Part shown: positions 59,689 to 64,000 of the stretch, in pieces
Numbering within the stretch: the first letter of the stretch is position 1
Layout: each line of letters opens with the position of its first letter
The notes under the pieces: model-generated
What the model was told of the DNA's origin: nothing
What the model saw: the letters and a program-made list of their open reading frames with translations, nothing else
Database searches by the model: none
Assembly: GCF_014695975.1 (NCBI RefSeq)
Contig: NZ_JACJPI010000074.1
Span: forward strand, 1 to 64,000
DNA: 64,000 nucleotides
Direction: 5' to 3'
Source of the DNA: Leptolyngbya sp. FACHB-321
GTDB lineage: Bacteria > Cyanobacteriota > Cyanobacteriia > Leptolyngbyales > Leptolyngbyaceae
Position numbers and translations under genes: made by a program

Positions 59689-62600
59689 ATGCCCGATCGC
59701 GCCAACGGTTCCAAGACTAACGGTTCTAAACAGCCTGTAGCGGAGTCACATGATGGTCATCCTGCCAGTCATGCTGTTGCTCAAAATACGATTCGCATTC
59801 GAGGGGCACGACAGCATAACCTGAAGGATGTTGATCTGGAGTTGCCGCGCGATCGCCTGATCGTGTTCACAGGTGTATCTGGCTCTGGCAAGTCATCTCT
59901 GGCTTTTGACACCATTTTTGCCGAAGGGCAGCGGCGCTATGTCGAGTCGTTGAGTGCGTATGCCCGCCAGTTTTTGGGACAGGTGGACAAGCCCGATGTT
60001 GATGCGATCGAGGGCTTAAGCCCCGCCATCTCGATCGACCAGAAATCTACGTCGCACAACCCACGCTCAACCGTCGGTACTGTCACCGAAATTTATGACT
60101 ATCTGCGGCTGCTGTATGGACGGGCAGGCACGCCCCATTGCCCTCACTGCGATCGCGCCATTTCGCCCCAAAGCATTGACCAGATGGTCGATCGGGTGAT
60201 GGAACTGCCTGATCGCACCCGCTTTCAAGTTCTTGCTCCTGTTGTACGTGGCAAGAAAGGCACCCACAAAAAGCAGATATCCAGTCTGGCAGCCGAAGGC
60301 TTTGCGCGGGTTCGCATCAACGGCGAAGTGCGAGAGCTGAGTGACTCGATCGATCTAGATAAGAACCAGTCGCACACGATCGAGATTGTGGTCGATCGCC
60401 TAATCAAAAAAGCGGGCATTGAAGAACGCCTGACAGACTCCCTTGGCACCTGTCTGAAGCATTCTGGCGGCATTGCGGTAATTGACATATTGCAGGAGGA
60501 GTCAGCTACTAAAAGCCAGGATTCCGGTAGCAATGTGGTCGAACTCCCCACTGGCAAAGCCCTTCGTGCGGCTGAGAAAGGTGGCGACTATGGCACATCT
60601 GCTCCTACGCCCCAGGCTCCGCCTCCTACGCCCCTCGTCTTTTCTGAGAACTTCGCCTGCCCTGAACATGGCGCCGTGATGGAAGAGCTGTCGCCTCGCT
60701 TGTTTTCCTTCAACTCGCCCTATGGAGCCTGCCCTGCTTGCCATGGCTTGGGTAGCCATCGCAAGTTTTCGGCAGAGTTGGTTGTGCCGAACCCGGATTT
60801 GCCTGTATATGCGGCGATCGCGCCCTGGTCAGACAAAGACAACACCTACTATCTCTCGCTGCTCTGTAGTGTGGCGGCGGCATTTGGCTTCGATATTCAA
60901 ACGCCCTGGAGTCAGCTCACCGACGAACAGCATCAGGTGTTGCTGCATGGCTCGAAGGAGGCGATTTGGATTGAGGTGGATTCTCGCTACCGCCAGAATA
61001 AAGGTTACCAGCGTCGGTATGAAGGCGCTTTGCCATTGCTAGAGAAGCAATACCAGGAAGCTAACTCAGATGCTTACAAGCAAAAGTTGGAGCAATATCT
61101 GGTTGATCAACCTTGTGCAGATTGTCAGGGCAAGCGGCTCAAACCAGAAGCGCTGTCGGTGCGGTTGGGACAATTTCAAATTGCTGACTTAACGAGCGTC
61201 TCCATTCGTGATTGCCTGAATCAGGTAAACAGCATTGAGTTGAGCGCACGGCAGGCACAAATTGCTGATCTGGTCTTGCGTGAGATCAAAGCCCGCTTGC
61301 AGTTTTTGCTGGACGTAGGGCTAGAATATCTCTCTCTGAATCGCACAGCGATGACGCTTTCGGGCGGTGAGGCGCAGCGTATTCGGCTGGCAACCCAGAT
61401 TGGCTCGGGCTTAACTGGTGTGCTCTATGTGCTGGATGAACCCAGCATTGGGCTGCACCAGCGAGATAACGCCCGCCTGCTAAAGACGCTGACCCGTCTC
61501 CGCAATCTGGGCAATACGCTGATCGTTGTAGAGCACGACGAGGAAACGATTCGGGCAGCCGACCACATTGTCGATATTGGTCCCGGTGCTGGTGTCCACG
61601 GTGGACGGATTGTTTCACAGGGCAGTCTGGAAACGATGCTGAATACGCCGGATTCGCTGACGGGGGCTTATTTGTCAGGACGAGAGGTGATTGCTACCCC
61701 TGCCCAGCGTCGATCGGGCAATGGTCGTGCCCTCAAAATCCGCCATGCCTATCGCAATAATCTCAAGCACGTTGACGTTGATATTCCGCTTGGTGCTCTC
61801 GTTTCGGTTACAGGTGTCTCTGGCTCGGGCAAATCGACGCTGATTAATGAATTGCTCTATCCCGCCTTGCAAAATCACTTTGGTAGCAAAATTCCACAAC
61901 CAAAGGAAATGGAGCCAATCGGTGGTTTAAGCGCACTTGACAAGGCGATCGTGATTGACCAGTCGCCGATCGGTCGCACCCCACGATCCAATGCTGCTAC
62001 CTATACGGGTACATTCGATATCATCCGTGATGTCTTTGCTGAGACGATCGAGGCAAAAGCCAGAGGTTATAAGCCGGGTCAGTTTTCCTTTAATGTCAAA
62101 GGCGGACGCTGCGAAGCCTGTGGCGGTCAGGGTGTGAATGTCATCGAAATGAACTTCTTGCCTGACGTGTACGTGCAGTGTGAGGTGTGCAAAGGTGCCC
62201 GCTACAACCGTGAGACGCTTCAGGTGAAGTTTAAAGGGAAGTCGATCGCTGATGTTCTGGGTATGACCGTCGATGAAGCGCTGGAGTTTTGCAAAAACAT
62301 TCCTCAGGCAGCAGCACGGTTGCAAACCCTGGCAGATGTGGGTCTGGGTTACGTCCGGCTTGGACAAACTGCACCGACCCTTTCTGGTGGCGAAGCGCAG
62401 CGGGTTAAACTAGCAACCGAACTATCGCGTCGTGCCACAGGCAAAACGCTGTATCTCATTGATGAGCCAACGACCGGACTGTCGTTTTACGATGTCCACA
62501 AGTTGCTAGATGTGCTGCAACGACTGGTAGATAAAGGCAATACCGTCCTTGTTATCGAACACAATCTAGACGTAATCCGTTGCTCTGACTGGATTATTGA

Positions 62601-62745
62601 CCTAGGACCCGAAGGCGGCGATCGGGGCGGCGAAATCATTGCTGTCGGCACTCCCGAAAACGTTGCCGAACACCCGCACTCCTATACAGGGCACTACCTG
62701 AAGCAGGTGCTACAGCAATACCCCCCTGTACCTGTAATGGCTTAA
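59689..62745 (+). CDS. uvrA: excinuclease ABC subunit A
   Basis: A 1018-residue DNA-damage recognition ATPase of nucleotide excision repair. Two ABC modules are seen, each with Walker [11 protein letters not shown], signature [10 protein letters not shown] and a Walker B ending in DEPSIGL or DEPTTGL. Zinc motifs include CPHCDR, CPACHG and CEACGGQG...[14 protein letters not shown]. It has an insertion-prone segment rich in Pro/Ala at about 295-325 ([14 protein letters not shown]), not typical of the family core. Length is slightly above the usual 940-970 because of this and an N-terminal extension of about 35 residues. Confidence 0.97.
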   Translation: MPDRANGSKTNGSKQPVAESHDGHPASHAVAQNTIRIRGARQHNLKDVDLELPRDRLIVFTGVSGSGKSSLAFDTIFAEGQRRYVESLSAYARQFLGQVDKPDVDAIEGLSPAISIDQKSTSHNPRSTVGTVTEIYDYLRLLYGRAGTPHCPHCDRAISPQSIDQMVDRVMELPDRTRFQVLAPVVRGKKGTHKKQISSLAAEGFARVRINGEVRELSDSIDLDKNQSHTIEIVVDRLIKKAGIEERLTDSLGTCLKHSGGIAVIDILQEESATKSQDSGSNVVELPTGKALRAAEKGGDYGTSAPTPQAPPPTPLVFSENFACPEHGAVMEELSPRLFSFNSPYGACPACHGLGSHRKFSAELVVPNPDLPVYAAIAPWSDKDNTYYLSLLCSVAAAFGFDIQTPWSQLTDEQHQVLLHGSKEAIWIEVDSRYRQNKGYQRRYEGALPLLEKQYQEANSDAYKQKLEQYLVDQPCADCQGKRLKPEALSVRLGQFQIADLTSVSIRDCLNQVNSIELSARQAQIADLVLREIKARLQFLLDVGLEYLSLNRTAMTLSGGEAQRIRLATQIGSGLTGVLYVLDEPSIGLHQRDNARLLKTLTRLRNLGNTLIVVEHDEETIRAADHIVDIGPGAGVHGGRIVSQGSLETMLNTPDSLTGAYLSGREVIATPAQRRSGNGRALKIRHAYRNNLKHVDVDIPLGALVSVTGVSGSGKSTLINELLYPALQNHFGSKIPQPKEMEPIGGLSALDKAIVIDQSPIGRTPRSNAATYTGTFDIIRDVFAETIEAKARGYKPGQFSFNVKGGRCEACGGQGVNVIEMNFLPDVYVQCEVCKGARYNRETLQVKFKGKSIADVLGMTVDEALEFCKNIPQAAARLQTLADVGLGYVRLGQTAPTLSGGEAQRVKLATELSRRATGKTLYLIDEPTTGLSFYDVHKLLDVLQRLVDKGNTVLVIEHNLDVIRCSDWIIDLGPEGGDRGGEIIAVGTPENVAEHPHSYTGHYLKQVLQQYPPVPVMA

Positions 62746-62766
62746 AGCCGTTTGCCAAGACCGACA

Positions 62767-63027
62767 TCAGGCATGACGATTCGCTTCTTCCTGGAGCCAA
62801 GTGTCAACTGGCTGTCCATCCTTGCGGCGGAGTTCAATTTCGACAACCGTGACCTGTCCTGATCCCGGTGGAGCAGGTTTTTGGTGAAACAAAATGTCGT
62901 AAGCGGTAGGGTCTTCGTTACGCTCCTTCAGCCAGTCCTGCACTTTGAGAGTGGCAAAAAACGCTTGCCCCTGCTCAAACATTCGAGTAACCTCCATCTG
63001 GAGCGTAAACGGATTAATCCGGGGCAT
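62767..63027 (-). CDS. small conserved hypothetical protein
   Basis: An 86-residue soluble protein (INPFTLQMEVTRMFEQGQAFFATLKVQDWLKERNEDPTAYDILFHQKP). It seems to be a family of cyanobacterial small proteins of unknown role; no motif is recognised. It lies convergent to uvrA with only a 21-bp gap, and 55 bp downstream of the rhomboid gene on the same strand. Confidence 0.7.
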   Translation of the reverse strand: MPRINPFTLQMEVTRMFEQGQAFFATLKVQDWLKERNEDPTAYDILFHQKPAPPGSGQVTVVEIELRRKDGQPVDTWLQEEANRHA

Positions 63028-63082
63028 TGTCCATCCTCATTATGTGGCGCGCTTATTGTAACTCACAGACCACAGACGCATC

Positions 63083-63796
63083 TTAGGAGCTGTATGAGTT
63101 GGCTGGTTTAGAGAGTAAGCCTAACAACGGACCGAGAATGGCACCAAAGACAAAGCCTCCTGCGTGCGCCCAGTAAGCCACACCGCCGCTCTCCATGCCG
63201 ATGTTCATCGGCGCTTCCAAGCTAGCCAAGCCATAGAGAGCTTGCTGTAGAAACCAGAAGCCTAGAAACGCAAAAGCTGGGACACGAAACGTCCAGAAGA
63301 AGAAGCCAAGGGGAATCAGGGTTAAAACTTCTGCTTTGGGAAAGCGCAGAATGTAGGCTCCCATGACACCCGCGATCGCGCCACTAGCACCTAGCGATGG
63401 TACAGATGAGCCAGACGAGACAAACCACTGAGTCAGTGCTGCGAGTGCCCCACACGCTAAATAAAAGATTAAATACTTGACGTGCCCCAACCGATCTTCA
63501 ACATTATTGCCAAAAATCCAGAGAAACAACATATTGCCAGCAACGTGCAAAAAGCCGCCATGCAGAAATTGGGATGTAAATAAGGTGAGCCACTCTGGGA
63601 ACGGTTGGGCTGACAGTTGACCTGAAAAACTGGCGGTTAGCTCTCTAGGAACCACTGCCCACACACGAAAAAACTGCTCAAGCTGTGGGGGTGACAGACT
63701 GAGTTCGTACAAAAACACCAAAATGTTGGCGGCAATTAACGTATAGGTTACAAACGGAGTAATACTCGTTGGATTATTGTCACGCAGAGGAACCAC
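63083..63796 (-). CDS. rhomboid family intramembrane serine protease
   Basis: A 237-residue membrane protease with six to seven helices. The catalytic Ser is in SLGASGAIAGVMGAY (GxSG), and the partner His is in YWAHAGGFVFGAILG. The upstream motif FLHGGFLHVAGNMLFLWIFGNNVEDRLGH includes the conserved HxxxN. I place the start at GTG 63796, giving MVPLRDNNPTSITPF, because AAGGA lies seven bases upstream and this is the usual N-terminus. The longer frame from 63853 is unlikely. Confidence 0.93.
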   Translation of the reverse strand: MVPLRDNNPTSITPFVTYTLIAANILVFLYELSLSPPQLEQFFRVWAVVPRELTASFSGQLSAQPFPEWLTLFTSQFLHGGFLHVAGNMLFLWIFGNNVEDRLGHVKYLIFYLACGALAALTQWFVSSGSSVPSLGASGAIAGVMGAYILRFPKAEVLTLIPLGFFFWTFRVPAFAFLGFWFLQQALYGLASLEAPMNIGMESGGVAYWAHAGGFVFGAILGPLLGLLSKPANSYSS

Positions 63797-64000
63797 TGAT
63801 TTTTCCTTGTAATGAGGTAGGACAGGAGATTGCGTACTTCGGTCAATGATCAAGCGCTTTAAGAGCTGGTCTTAAAAGTGTTTTTGATCGGTCTGAATAA
63901 AGTAAAGTAAAACAACATAGCTATCGTTCCAGCGCTCAATGAAGCGTTTGGTAGCATTTTGCAACTCTATTAAACGTGCACTACATCAATACGTTGTAAA

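Overview
The window comes from a filamentous-type cyanobacterium. The palindrome GCGATCGC (HIP1) and GCGATCG variants occur throughout, and many genes belong to families known mainly from cyanobacteria: RppA/RppB, the ClpR/ClpP3 pair, Ccs1/CcdA cytochrome c maturation, DUF3370, the CoaR/CoaT cobalt module, an alr0857-like protein and Npun_F0813-like proteins. Intergenic spacers carry the short heptameric and purine/pyrimidine-biased repeats typical of these genomes. No rRNA, CRISPR array, insertion sequence or prophage was seen.

Bases 1-4885 are the most unusual part. Five sites of 86-89 bp (138-224, 903-988, 1132-1217, 3546-3634, 4797-4885), all in the same orientation, fold like integron attC sites. 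They have R-type outer boxes, an L-type inner stem and a single extrahelical G at the expected place. They separate cassette-like units: a small ORF, a small membrane protein, an almost gene-less unit, a two-gene chromate-resistance operon (chrB-chrA, opposite to the attC direction) and an AIM24-family protein. No integrase is inside the window, so this is either the distal part of a chromosomal integron or an integrase-less attC cluster.

5.1-13.3 kb holds a PH-domain protein, an FAD oxidoreductase and a divergent cobalt homeostasis pair: the P1B-4 ATPase CoaT and the MerR-CobH fusion regulator CoaR, with a perfect inverted-repeat operator between them. Small conserved cyanobacterial genes follow, one behind a terminator-like leader. 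13.5-24.7 kb holds a lipase-like hydrolase, an AT-rich tandem LOTUS-domain gene, the RppA/RppB two-component system, a WD40 protein, folP, a family 25 glycosyltransferase, a stand-alone GAF protein with both cysteines of a DXCF cyanobacteriochrome, a pyroglutamyl peptidase-like protein, a DUF3370 protein, a GNAT and a frameshifted hicB.

24.7-31 kb holds a B12-binding radical SAM enzyme and a nitrogen-compound cluster (cysteine amidohydrolase, Tat/lipoprotein substrate-binding protein, creatininase), then an SDR and a small membrane protein. 31-45.3 kb is mostly housekeeping: LD-carboxypeptidase, Ccs1-CcdA, FtsW, a tandem 6-pyruvoyl-tetrahydropterin synthase-type protein, an MscS channel with a cyclic-nucleotide domain, HemW (with an in-frame repeat insertion), a PIN-TRAM protein, a VWA protein, ClpR-ClpP3 and a J-domain protein.

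45.7-64 kb holds an anti-sigma-type kinase, an isolated GvpF/L gene coupled to an unknown four-repeat protein, Lgt, a candidate antisense-strand sRNA, CobM, LapA, an acidic-repeat HTH protein, two cyanobacterial conserved proteins, tRNA-Arg(UCU), an L,D-transpeptidase, KDPG-type aldolase, class I fructose-bisphosphate aldolase, UvrA and a rhomboid protease.
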